Source: Flavobacteriaceae bacterium PS02334 (GTDB lineage Bacteria > Bacteroidota > Bacteroidia > Flavobacteriales > Flavobacteriaceae). Taken from it: DNA of 64,000 nt. How positions within the stretch are numbered: the first letter of the stretch is position 1; each line of letters starts with the position of its first letter. Location: NCBI GenBank assembly GCA_029959295.1, contig JASCOH010000002.1, forward strand, positions 124,001 through 188,000, in the 5' to 3' direction. Below the pieces are notes generated by a model that saw nothing but the letters and a program-made list of their open reading frames with translations, was not told the DNA's origin and ran no database searches. Below are positions 26,833 through 33,805 of the stretch, in pieces. The translations under genes and the position numbers were made by a program.

Positions 26833-26840
26833 CAAAGTTA
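26833..26840 (-). promoter_or_regulatory. -7 promoter motif for uvrA
   Basis: Minus-strand TAACTTTG, 17 bases upstream of the chosen ATG. The 303-base gap from here to the sigma gene (26816-27118) holds only this and the divergent promoter below; I see nothing else in it. Confidence 0.55.
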
Positions 26841-26990
26841 ACTAATTTGCGCGGAAGTAAATTTCGGAAATGTCTTTGCAATTCAATGTTAATGTACTTA
26901 TAAATCTAGTGAAATAGGTACTTTTTCTGAAGTTAAAGCTATGTGAAAATTATTTTATTGTACAATTAATGTTAAAATTCAATATTTTAT

Positions 26991-27022
26991 TTGGTACTAT
27001 AAAAAAAATTATGCTACATTTG
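26991..27022 (+). promoter_or_regulatory. Promoter for the second ECF sigma gene
   Basis: TTG (26991-26993, within TTTGG) and TACATTTG (27015-27022) spaced by 21 bases. It leaves an AT-rich leader of about 90 bases before the ATG at 27119. Confidence 0.55.
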
Positions 27023-27118
27023 GCTCAACATTAATCTTAATTTAACATTTGCCTATTACAACAAAATTACTTTTTTAGAAATTATTTCAATTACAACCAA
27101 AAACTAAAAGGTAATATT

Positions 27119-27703
27119 ATGGCTAATGTTCAACTCCCAGACGCTTTATTGGTAAAGAGTTATGTCGCAGGTGACGAAAATGCCTTGGCGATTCTAATCA
27201 ATAGACACCAATCAAAAATTTACGGTTTTATTTATTCAAAACTATCAGATAGAGATATCACTGATGATGTTTTTCAAGATACTTTTATTAAAGTCATCAA
27301 AACTTTAAAATCAGGATCTTACAATGAAGAAGGGAAATTTCTTCCTTGGGTGATGCGTATTGCGCATAACTTGATTGTAGATCATTTCAGAAAAAACAAA
27401 AAAATGCCGATGTTTAGAGAAACTGAAGAGTTTTCAATCTTCTCTATCATGTCTGATACTTGCCCAAATATTGAAAGCAGAATGATTACAAGTCAAGTGG
27501 AATCTGATCTTCAAAAGCTAATTGAAGAGCTTCCAGATGATCAAAAAGAGGTACTGCTGATGCGTATTTATCAAGACTTGAGTTTTAAGGAAATCTCAGA
27601 ATTGACGGGAGTTTCCATCAATACAGCTTTAGGCAGAATGCGCTATGCGCTAATGAATTTGAGAAAAGTGATTGAAAAGCACCAAATAATATTAACTAAT
27701 TAA
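27119..27703 (+). CDS. Sigma-70 family RNA polymerase sigma factor
   Basis: A 194-residue sigma factor with ECF-like architecture. Region 2 (NALAILINRHQSKIYGFIYSKL ... DDVFQDTFIKVIKTL ... FLPWVMRIAHNLIVDHFRK) and region 4 (LPDDQKEVLLMRIYQDLSFKEISELTGVSINTALGRMRYAL) are complete. No anti-sigma gene is next to it, only a 47-codon frame. This is the widely conserved flavobacterial type, which may serve a housekeeping or growth-phase role, but this is inference. A long AT-rich leader precedes it. Confidence 0.9.
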   Translation: MANVQLPDALLVKSYVAGDENALAILINRHQSKIYGFIYSKLSDRDITDDVFQDTFIKVIKTLKSGSYNEEGKFLPWVMRIAHNLIVDHFRKNKKMPMFRETEEFSIFSIMSDTCPNIESRMITSQVESDLQKLIEELPDDQKEVLLMRIYQDLSFKEISELTGVSINTALGRMRYALMNLRKVIEKHQIILTN

Positions 27704-27752
27704 CAATATTCATCAAGTTGTTGCGTTAAAAGTAGAAACAAACCTAAATTAT

Positions 27753-27896
27753 ATGGCAAAAATCTACTCTAAAAAATCATTAGCAACGACACAAATGCAA
27801 CCAAAAAAAGAGACAATATCATTTTTATTAAATTACTCTAAAGCTTTAAGCTACATTAAAGTAAAAGGTTTGAAATTTGAGTCAATCGCTAATTGA
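27753..27896 (+). CDS. Small basic protein of 47 residues, downstream of sigma factor
   Basis: An open frame from ATG 27753 to TGA 27896 encodes 47 residues: MAKIYSKKSLATTQMQ, then PKKETISFLLNYSKALSYIK and VKGLKFESIAN. It is very basic at the N-terminus with an amphipathic helix around FLLNYSKALSYI, no signal peptide. It starts 49 bases after the sigma factor stop and is followed 4 bases later by a terminator, so it is well placed to be the second gene of a bicistronic transcript. The helix-plus-basic pattern could suit a sigma-factor modulator, which is speculation. Too short for most gene finders. Confidence 0.6.
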   Translation: MAKIYSKKSLATTQMQPKKETISFLLNYSKALSYIKVKGLKFESIAN

Positions 27897-27900
27897 GAAG

Positions 27901-27927
27901 TATCCCGATGAGAAAATTATCGGGATA
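27901..27927 (+). terminator. Rho-independent terminator
   Basis: TATCCCGAT / ATCGGGATA with a 9-base loop and a following T-run. Confidence 0.85.
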
Positions 27928-27939
27928 TTTTTTGTTTAT

Positions 27940-28022
27940 ACCGCAGATTCGCAGAATTTTTAACTCAAAAAAATATTTAAGATAGTTTTAATCAAAAAGA
28001 AAAAATCTGCGAATCTGCGGTT
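27940..28022. repeat. Inverted repeat of the CCGCAGATTCGCAGATT family
   Basis: ACCGCAGATTCGCAGAATTTTT at 27940-27961 and AAAAATCTGCGAATCTGCGGT at 28001-28021 are inverse, with one extra A. The repeat ends inside the stop of the convergent nth gene. Confidence 0.8.
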
Positions 28023-28671
28023 ATTTTTTTACAAGTTCCGCTAAAATCTTCTTGTTTCCAATAGTCCTGGTAATAATATCTTTTTCCAAATTCCAGCCTC
28101 TTGCCGGAGAATATTCTCTTCCATACCAAATCATTTGAAGATGCAATTCATTCCATAATTCTTCTGGAAAAATCTTCTTTGCATCGCGTTCCGTTTCCAC
28201 AACATTTTTGCCGCTCGACAATCCCCAGCGATACATTAATCGGTGAATATGCGTATCAACTGGAAACGCTGGGACGCCAAAAGCTTGTGACATCACTACG
28301 CTTGCCGTTTTATGGCCAACTGCAGGAAATGATTCTAGAGCTTCAAAACTCTGCGGAACTTCGCCATTATATTTGTCAACCAAAATTTGTGAAAGACCAT
28401 AAATTCCTTTAGATTTCATCGGAGAAAGACCGCACGGACGAATGATATCCTGAATTTCTTCAACCGTCATTTTTATCATATCGTAAGGATTATCGGCTTT
28501 AGCAAAAAGCAACGGCGTAATTTGATTCACCCGAATATCAGTACATTGCGCAGAAAGCAAAACGGCAATCAATAAAGTATAAGCATCTTTATGGTCTAAA
28601 GGAATGGGAATCGTGGGATATAATTCTTTTAACGTAGTAATAACGAAATTGGCACGCTCTTTTTTGGTCAT
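28021..28671 (-). CDS. nth: Endonuclease III, iron-sulfur cysteines absent
   Basis: A 216-residue base-excision DNA glycosylase/AP lyase for oxidised pyrimidines. The helix-hairpin-helix FPAVGHKTASVV has the catalytic Lys 121, and PVDTHIHRL has the catalytic Asp 139. The AQCTD line near 41 also fits. The family normally ends in a C-x6-C-x2-C-x5-C loop binding a [4Fe-4S] cluster; here the corresponding C-terminus (IWYGREYSPARGWNLEKD...) contains no cysteine after residue 80. The cluster is therefore missing while the catalytic core is intact. From memory, related flavobacteria show the same. Confidence 0.93.
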   Translation of the reverse strand: MTKKERANFVITTLKELYPTIPIPLDHKDAYTLLIAVLLSAQCTDIRVNQITPLLFAKADNPYDMIKMTVEEIQDIIRPCGLSPMKSKGIYGLSQILVDKYNGEVPQSFEALESFPAVGHKTASVVMSQAFGVPAFPVDTHIHRLMYRWGLSSGKNVVETERDAKKIFPEELWNELHLQMIWYGREYSPARGWNLEKDIITRTIGNKKILAELVKK

Positions 28672-28772
28672 TTTTAGCTAATTTTATAGCTGTAAATTTA
28701 CGATTTCAATGGCAAAATCAATTACAATTTAAAAAATCAATTGCAATTTCAAGATCGTAAACGTTACAAATA

Positions 28773-28831
28773 AATCAAAAATCATAATTCATAAATCAAA
28801 AATCATAATTCATAATTCATAAATCAAAAAT
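28773..28831 (+). repeat. Tandem words AATCATAATTCATAA before bcp
   Basis: Alternating AATCAAAAATCATAATTCATAA words in the 166-base gap, ending 7 bases before the ATG at 28838. Confidence 0.75.
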
Positions 28832-28837
28832 AAAACT

Positions 28838-29287
28838 ATGTCATTAAAAATAGGAGACAAAGCGCCTGATTTTTCAGGTTTTGACCAAGACGGAAAATTT
28901 CACCAGTTAGAAGATTATAAAGGAAAAAAATTAGTAGTTTTCTTTTATCCAAAAGCAAGCACGCCAGGTTGTACTGCGGAAGCTTGTGATTTGCGAGATA
29001 ATTTTGAGCGTTTCAAAGCAAATAATTATGAGCTTTTAGGCGTAAGCGCTGATGCTCAAAAAGCGCAATTAAAGTTTAAAGATAAATTCAATCTACCGTT
29101 TCCGCTTTTAGCTGATGAAGAAAAAGAAGTAATTCAAGATTTTGGAGTTTGGGGACCAAAGAAATTTATGGGAAGAACTTACGATGGAATTCACAGAACA
29201 ACTTTTGTGATCAATGAAGAAGGAATTATAGAAGATATTATTTCTGACGTAAAAACAAAAGCGCACGCAAATCAGATTTTGAAGTAA
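28838..29287 (+). CDS. bcp: Thioredoxin-dependent peroxiredoxin (Bcp/PrxQ)
   Basis: A 149-residue cytosolic peroxiredoxin that reduces organic and hydrogen peroxides. It has the PrxQ signature with peroxidatic Cys 45 in TPGCTAEAC and a possible resolving Cys 50, five residues later, as in atypical two-cysteine Bcp enzymes. The downstream FPLLADEEKEV and GRTYDGIHRTTFVI blocks are typical. The gene stands alone, preceded by a word repeat and followed by an inverted repeat. Confidence 0.94.
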   Translation: MSLKIGDKAPDFSGFDQDGKFHQLEDYKGKKLVVFFYPKASTPGCTAEACDLRDNFERFKANNYELLGVSADAQKAQLKFKDKFNLPFPLLADEEKEVIQDFGVWGPKKFMGRTYDGIHRTTFVINEEGIIEDIISDVKTKAHANQILK

Positions 29288-29293
29288 AAACTA

Positions 29294-29340
29294 AACCGCA
29301 GATTAGCAGATTTTAAATTTTAATCTGTGAATCTGCGGTT
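29294..29340. repeat. Inverted repeat of the CCGCAGATT family
   Basis: AACCGCAGATTAGCAGATT / AATCTGTGAATCTGCGGTT, 19-base arms with a 9-base loop, between convergent bcp and the 29363 gene. It could act as a terminator for both. Confidence 0.8.
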
Positions 29341-29362
29341 ATTTGTTTTATTTTCGAAAATT

Positions 29363-30835
29363 CTAATTCGTGCTTTCTTCCATCAGTTTTTTAGGATCAT
29401 ATCCAAAAAGATTGTCTTTTTTGATCATTTCGGCAATACCTTTTGGAAGCATTTCTTCCCAGCCTGGTTTTCCTTTGCTGATCATTTTTAAAACTTCTCT
29501 TGAGAAAATTTCTAAGTCATTTTCGTCAAAATCAGTGATATCGACTACTTTTCCATTGAATTTAAAGAATTTGTACAACTCTTTCATTCTTGGATGAACT
29601 TTCAGGTTTTCAGAGTTAATTACAACTCCGTTTTCATCTTTCATCGGATATAAGAAAACTTTTAAATCTCGGTAGAATAATTTACCGAAAGCTTCCAAAA
29701 TGCCGCCGCTCAAGTGACGGTAATATTTCTCGTCAAAAACGTCAACTAAATTGCTAACTCCCATAGCCAATCCCATTCTGGCTTTGGTGTAATTAGAGAA
29801 ATATTCGACTACTTTATAGTATTCTTGGAAGTTAGAAATCATTACGGTTTGACCCAAAGAACAAAGCAATTCAGCTCTGTCCATGAAATCTCTTTCATCA
29901 ATTTCTCCGTCTGAACGAAGATTTGAAAGCGTAATTTCAAAAACTACGAGCGTATTTTCCTCTTGAACTTTATTTTCCTCTAGAAACATTTCAAGCGATT
30001 TTTTATACATATCCATGTTGACTTTCGTCACAGGACGGAAACTTCCTCTCAAAGCAAGGATATTTTTCTTGTATAAAATCGCTGCAGGCAGCACGTTATT
30101 TCCATCCGGATCAAACATTACCGCATCTGTCATTCCGTTTTTAACCAATTGCAAGCTCATCAAACGGTTGTCAACATCAGCAAAACGAGGTCCTGAGAAA
30201 TTTATCGTGTCAATTTCCAACTGGTCTTTATCCAAATGGTCGTACAAATAGCGAAGTAATTTCTTTGGATCGTTATATTTATAAAAAGCGCCATAAATCA
30301 AGTTAACTCCCAGAACTCCAAGGGTTTCTTGCTGTAATCTGGCGTCAGTTTCTTTGAAGCGAATGTGAAGTACAATTTCATTATAATCTTCGTCTGGCTC
30401 AATTTGATATTTAATTCCAACCCAGCCGTGGCCTTTGAATTGCTTTGCAAAGTCAATGGTAGCCACTGTATTTGCATAACTGAAGAACATTTTGCTTGGA
30501 TGTTTGTCCCTTTTTAAACGCTGTTCCACCAAATTTACTTCGTGGGAAAGCATTTTTTTAAGCCTCGCTTCAGTGACATATCGTCCATCAGTTTCAGAAC
30601 CATAAATTGCGTCGCTAAAATCTTTGTCATAGGCAGACATGGCTTTTGCGATTGTGCCTGAAGAACCGCCCGTTCTAAAGAAATGTCTTACAGTTTCCTG
30701 TCCAGCACCAATTTCGGCAAAAGTACCATAAATATTTTCGTTCAGGTTGATACGCAGGGCTTTGTCCTTGATTGAAGGGATTTGTTCAATCATCCTGTCG
30801 CCCTTGAGCTTGATTTCGTTTTCGAAGTTTATCAT
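29363..30835 (-). CDS. Conserved cytosolic protein of unknown function, 490 aa
   Basis: A long soluble protein without a signal peptide or membrane helix. Its N-terminal part has a striking block, LNENIYGTFAEIGAGQETVRHFFRTGGSSGTIAKAMSAYDKDFSDAIYG, followed by SYANTVATIDF and GHGWVGIKYQ. I recognise it as a widespread bacterial family that, from memory, is automatically labelled as a TonB-dependent receptor or nicotinate-nucleotide adenylyltransferase; I see no plug, barrel, HxGH or ISSTxxR motif to support either label. An alternative ATG lies at 30793 (MIEQIPSIKDKALR). The first start is supported by a promoter box 20 bases upstream. Confidence 0.8.
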   Translation of the reverse strand: MINFENEIKLKGDRMIEQIPSIKDKALRINLNENIYGTFAEIGAGQETVRHFFRTGGSSGTIAKAMSAYDKDFSDAIYGSETDGRYVTEARLKKMLSHEVNLVEQRLKRDKHPSKMFFSYANTVATIDFAKQFKGHGWVGIKYQIEPDEDYNEIVLHIRFKETDARLQQETLGVLGVNLIYGAFYKYNDPKKLLRYLYDHLDKDQLEIDTINFSGPRFADVDNRLMSLQLVKNGMTDAVMFDPDGNNVLPAAILYKKNILALRGSFRPVTKVNMDMYKKSLEMFLEENKVQEENTLVVFEITLSNLRSDGEIDERDFMDRAELLCSLGQTVMISNFQEYYKVVEYFSNYTKARMGLAMGVSNLVDVFDEKYYRHLSGGILEAFGKLFYRDLKVFLYPMKDENGVVINSENLKVHPRMKELYKFFKFNGKVVDITDFDENDLEIFSREVLKMISKGKPGWEEMLPKGIAEMIKKDNLFGYDPKKLMEESTN

Positions 30836-30854
30836 AGTTATTGCAATACTTAGG

Positions 30855-30862
30855 CAAAGTTA
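30855..30862 (-). promoter_or_regulatory. -7 promoter motif, minus strand
   Basis: Minus-strand TAACTTTG, 19 bases upstream of the ATG at 30835. It is back-to-back with the plus-strand motif at 30897-30904. Confidence 0.55.
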
Positions 30863-30896
30863 ACAAAATCGGGGTTTTATTAAACAGAATTAATCC

Positions 30897-30904
30897 TATT
30901 TTTG
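30897..30904 (+). promoter_or_regulatory. -7 promoter motif for the MBL-fold gene
   Basis: TATTTTTG followed by TAAAAA, 16 bases before the GTG start at 30921. Confidence 0.5.
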
Positions 30905-30920
30905 TAAAAAATTAACGAAG

Positions 30921-31685
30921 GTGAAAGTATATTTTTTGGGCACAGGAACTTCGCAGGGCATTCCGGTTATTGGAAGTAATCATCCTGTCTGCAAAAGTGA
31001 CGATCCAAAAGACAAAAGACTGCGTGTTTCGGTATGGATTTCTTGGGATGATTATTCTTTCGTAGTTGACTGCGGGCCTGATTTCAGACAGCAGATGCTG
31101 GTTTCTGGATGCACAAAATTAGACGGAATCTTATTTACCCACGAACACGCAGATCACACCGCTGGTTTGGATGACATCCGTCCGTTTAATTTCCGTCAGG
31201 GAAATATTCCGATTTACCTTCATGAACGCGTTTTGTCATCTTTGCAAGAACGTTTTGGTTATATTTTTGAAACAGTAAATAAATATCCTGGCGCGCCCTC
31301 CGTTGCCCCAGTTGAAGTACAGAATAATCTTAATTTTTCTATTGGAAATAAAACTGCGATTCCTATAAATGTCATGCATGGAGATCTTCAAGTTTTTGGC
31401 TATAGAATTGATGATTTTGCCTATCTGACGGATGTAAAAACCGTAGAAGATGTTGAAATCGAAAAGTTGCAAAATTTAAAAGTCTTAGTCGTAAATGCGT
31501 TGCGGGAAGAACCACATCATTCTCATTTCAATTTGCAGGAAGCTTTGGATTTTATCAATCTCATAAAACCTGAAAAGGCTTATTTGACGCACATTAGCCA
31601 CACAATGGGCTTTCATGAAGAAGTGCAAAATCGTCTTCCAGAAAATGTTTTTTTAGCCTATGATAACCTTCAAATAACTATTTAA
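30921..31685 (+). CDS. MBL-fold metallo-hydrolase, PhnP-like
   Basis: A 254-residue cytosolic metallo-beta-lactamase-fold phosphodiesterase. The N-terminus KVYFLGTGTSQGIPVIG is that of PhnP/RNase Z-like enzymes. The metal-binding motif THEHADH (73-79), then MHGD, DDFAYLTD and the final THISHTMGFH supply the remaining ligands. PhnP proper cleaves phosphoribosyl cyclic phosphate in phosphonate breakdown, but no phn genes are near, so substrate is open. The start is GTG, set by the promoter box 16 bases upstream and the family N-terminus. Confidence 0.9.
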   Translation: MKVYFLGTGTSQGIPVIGSNHPVCKSDDPKDKRLRVSVWISWDDYSFVVDCGPDFRQQMLVSGCTKLDGILFTHEHADHTAGLDDIRPFNFRQGNIPIYLHERVLSSLQERFGYIFETVNKYPGAPSVAPVEVQNNLNFSIGNKTAIPINVMHGDLQVFGYRIDDFAYLTDVKTVEDVEIEKLQNLKVLVVNALREEPHHSHFNLQEALDFINLIKPEKAYLTHISHTMGFHEEVQNRLPENVFLAYDNLQITI

Positions 31686-31698
31686 TATTTTAAAATAA

Positions 31699-32196
31699 AT
31701 GAAAAAACCGTTGCTTTATCTGTTCATATTTTCAGTTTTGCTGAACATTTTTACCTACATGTATTTTACTAAAAAAAGCAAATTTGAAGAAGATAGAATT
31801 GAAAATTTTCAAAAGGAATCTAAAGCAAAAAAAGATTCAATTGCTTCTTTAAATAGCAAATTGCAAGAAGCTGATTATTTTTCGCTTCCTTATAATGACA
31901 ATGCGATAGAATATTATGAGAATTTTGATGTCAATCAACTTTCTTCAGAAGTTCGTGATGAGATAATGTCTTTGAATACTGCTCCAAATGGAAATTCATT
32001 GACAAAATATGATCCTATTGATGGTAATAAGCCAATCATCAACAAGATTAAAATTTTAAACCACCGATGGATTATTGCTGATTTTACCATTGGAAATGCT
32101 TGGGGCGAAGTGTTGATCAAATATTTCAAGAATGAAGGAAAGCCGACAGAATTTGAAACTATCGAGACTTTTATTTACCCAAATACTTTGAAATAG
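31699..32196 (+). CDS. Membrane-anchored protein of unknown function
   Basis: A 165-residue protein with a signal-anchor helix (LLYLFIFSVLLNIFTYMYF) followed by a coiled-coil stretch rich in K and E (KSKFEEDRIENFQKESKAKKDSIASLNSKL), then a globular domain ending in strands (HRWIIADFTIGNAWGEVLIKYF). It starts 13 bases after the MBL gene and is probably co-transcribed with it. Probably faces the periplasm. No domain recognised. Confidence 0.78.
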   Translation: MKKPLLYLFIFSVLLNIFTYMYFTKKSKFEEDRIENFQKESKAKKDSIASLNSKLQEADYFSLPYNDNAIEYYENFDVNQLSSEVRDEIMSLNTAPNGNSLTKYDPIDGNKPIINKIKILNHRWIIADFTIGNAWGEVLIKYFKNEGKPTEFETIETFIYPNTLK

Positions 32197-32240
32197 AAGT
32201 TTTTTCATAATTTTATAGTCTCTCAAATCTTTCAATGTAC

Positions 32241-32729
32241 ATGAAGAAAATATTTTTATTTATTGCCACTATTGTATTGCTTTATTCTTGCAGAGATTTA
32301 GGCGGCTCTTCTGGTGATTCTAGAATCAAAAAAGACAGCCTTGGAACCGTAGTTGGAACTGATAAAGATGATAAAGGATGTGTAACTTCTGCTGGTTATA
32401 AATGGTCAATTTTAAAAAACACCTGTGTTCGTCCTTTTGAAGTCGGCGTTCGTTTGAATCCTGTTGCCGAAATTAAGGCGGGAGATCCTGTCGTAAGCGC
32501 TTTTGTAGTTTTGGAAGAAGAGGATGGAAATAGGGCAGAATTATATATTCCAAACGAAAAATCATCTATTCTGATGGAAAGAAAATCTGAAAAAGAACCT
32601 TTTGTTAAAGATGATTGGAAATTAATCACTCTAAAAGGTTACACTTTGAAAAAAGGAGATTCAATTATGTATGCCGGTGCTTTGATTAACGAGGAAGCAG
32701 TGACAGGAAGCGACAATCCAGAAGATTAA
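32241..32729 (+). CDS. Lipoprotein of unknown function
   Basis: A 162-residue lipoprotein: signal peptide MKKIFLFIATIVLLYS-C with a lipobox, then RDLGGSSGDSR, a Gly/Ser linker, and a beta-rich domain of ~130 residues with two further cysteines (KGCVTSAG, NTCVRPF) spaced for a disulfide. The upstream ATG at 32235 would add only two residues; the signal peptide begins at MKK. The gene is 44 bases after the anchored protein, possibly the same transcript. It is followed by an inverted repeat. Confidence 0.78.
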   Translation: MKKIFLFIATIVLLYSCRDLGGSSGDSRIKKDSLGTVVGTDKDDKGCVTSAGYKWSILKNTCVRPFEVGVRLNPVAEIKAGDPVVSAFVVLEEEDGNRAELYIPNEKSSILMERKSEKEPFVKDDWKLITLKGYTLKKGDSIMYAGALINEEAVTGSDNPED

Positions 32730-32748
32730 GTTTATTTATAAAAAATTT

Positions 32749-32790
32749 AACCGCAGATTCGCTGATTAAAAAATCTGTGAATCTGCGGTT
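32749..32790. repeat. Inverted repeat of the CCGCAGATT family
   Basis: AACCGCAGATTCGCTGATT / AATCTGTGAATCTGCGGTT, 19-base arms with two mismatches and a 4-base loop, followed by a T-run, at a convergent junction. It fits a terminator. Confidence 0.8.
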
Positions 32791-32822
32791 TTTTTATGTC
32801 ATAATTTGTATATCGTGGCAAA

Positions 32823-33470
32823 TTAATTATTCTCCAGCCAATTTTTCAAGTCATAAAAATTCTGAGGTGAAACTCCATGACCAATCGGATATTCTTTGTA
32901 AGTGACATCAATTCCCAAATTCTTCAATGCTTCCGGTGCTTTTCTTGCCCAATCAACTGGTATGACCTGATCTTGAGTTCCGTGCGAAACGAACATTTTT
33001 AAATTTTTGAAATCTTTATTTTCATATCCAGAAGCTAAAATTTCAGTATTCAAATAACCGCTTAAAGCAACAACTCTTTTAATTTTTTCGGGATAACTTA
33101 AAGCAACCGCATAGCTCAAAATCGTTCCTTGGCTGAAACCGATCAAAGTCACGTTTTCAGAATCAATCGGCAATTCAGAAACCAATTCGCTGATAAATCT
33201 TGCAATCAAATCTCTAGACTCAATCGCTTGCTTATCATCTGAAAATTTATTTTGGTCTGTGTCAAAAGTAATCGCATACCAAGCATGTCCGTAAGGTTGC
33301 AGGTCATAAGGCGCGCGTGCAGAAAGCACATAATATTCGTCTGGAAGTTCTGAGGCAAAAGAAAACAAATCTTCCTCGTTGCTGCCGTAACCGTGAAGCA
33401 AAAGCAACAACGGATTTTTTTCTTTTTTTATTTTTGGTTCTCTGATGAGATATTCAAGGCTTGATTTCAT
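32823..33470 (-). CDS. Alpha/beta hydrolase, phospholipase/carboxylesterase family
   Basis: A 215-residue cytosolic serine hydrolase of the PF02230 family (carboxylesterase, lysophospholipase-like). The oxyanion-hole line LLLLHGYGSNEED and the nucleophile elbow GFSQG (Ser 113) are clear, with catalytic Asp in SHGTQDQVIPV and His in IGHGVSP. The family cleaves short acyl esters. It follows the DUF4870-like gene by 5 bases and ends near the inverted repeat. Confidence 0.9.
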   Translation of the reverse strand: MKSSLEYLIREPKIKKEKNPLLLLLHGYGSNEEDLFSFASELPDEYYVLSARAPYDLQPYGHAWYAITFDTDQNKFSDDKQAIESRDLIARFISELVSELPIDSENVTLIGFSQGTILSYAVALSYPEKIKRVVALSGYLNTEILASGYENKDFKNLKMFVSHGTQDQVIPVDWARKAPEALKNLGIDVTYKEYPIGHGVSPQNFYDLKNWLENN

Positions 33471-33475
33471 TTATT

Positions 33476-33802
33476 TTAAGTAAGATTTTTAAAGAATTTT
33501 TGGAAAAAACTTCCCAAAAACGGAATCAGGTTCATCTGTCCTTGAAGCGCGCTGATAAAACTATAAGCCCAAAGAATAAAGATAAAAATGTAAAGCGAAG
33601 ACGAAATCATCCAGCTGTCAAAAAGCCCGACAGGATATCCTAATGCGAAAAACAGGAGGAAAATTCCTAAAGTTTGGCGAATGTGGAAAGACGCAAAAGC
33701 ATTCTTTGAATCGTTGTTCATTATGATTGCAATAATTGTCCCGATAATCGTAATGTGGCTGACTATTGCAATGTTTTTTCCTTCTTCAACAGTATTTTTC
33801 AT
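33476..33802 (-). CDS. Small membrane protein, DUF4870/import-component-like
   Basis: A 108-residue protein with three hydrophobic helices (IVSHITIIGTIIAIIMN; IRQTLGIFLLFFALGYPVGLF; SSLYIFIFILWAYSFISALQG). The line NAFASFHIRQTLG between helices 1 and 2 is typical of DUF4870 and Tic20-like small membrane proteins. It starts 3 bases after the end of the dihydroorotase-like gene and is tightly co-transcribed with it. Function unknown. Confidence 0.75.
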   Translation of the reverse strand: MKNTVEEGKNIAIVSHITIIGTIIAIIMNNDSKNAFASFHIRQTLGIFLLFFALGYPVGLFDSWMISSSLYIFIFILWAYSFISALQGQMNLIPFLGSFFQKFFKNLT

Positions 33803-33805
33803 AAG

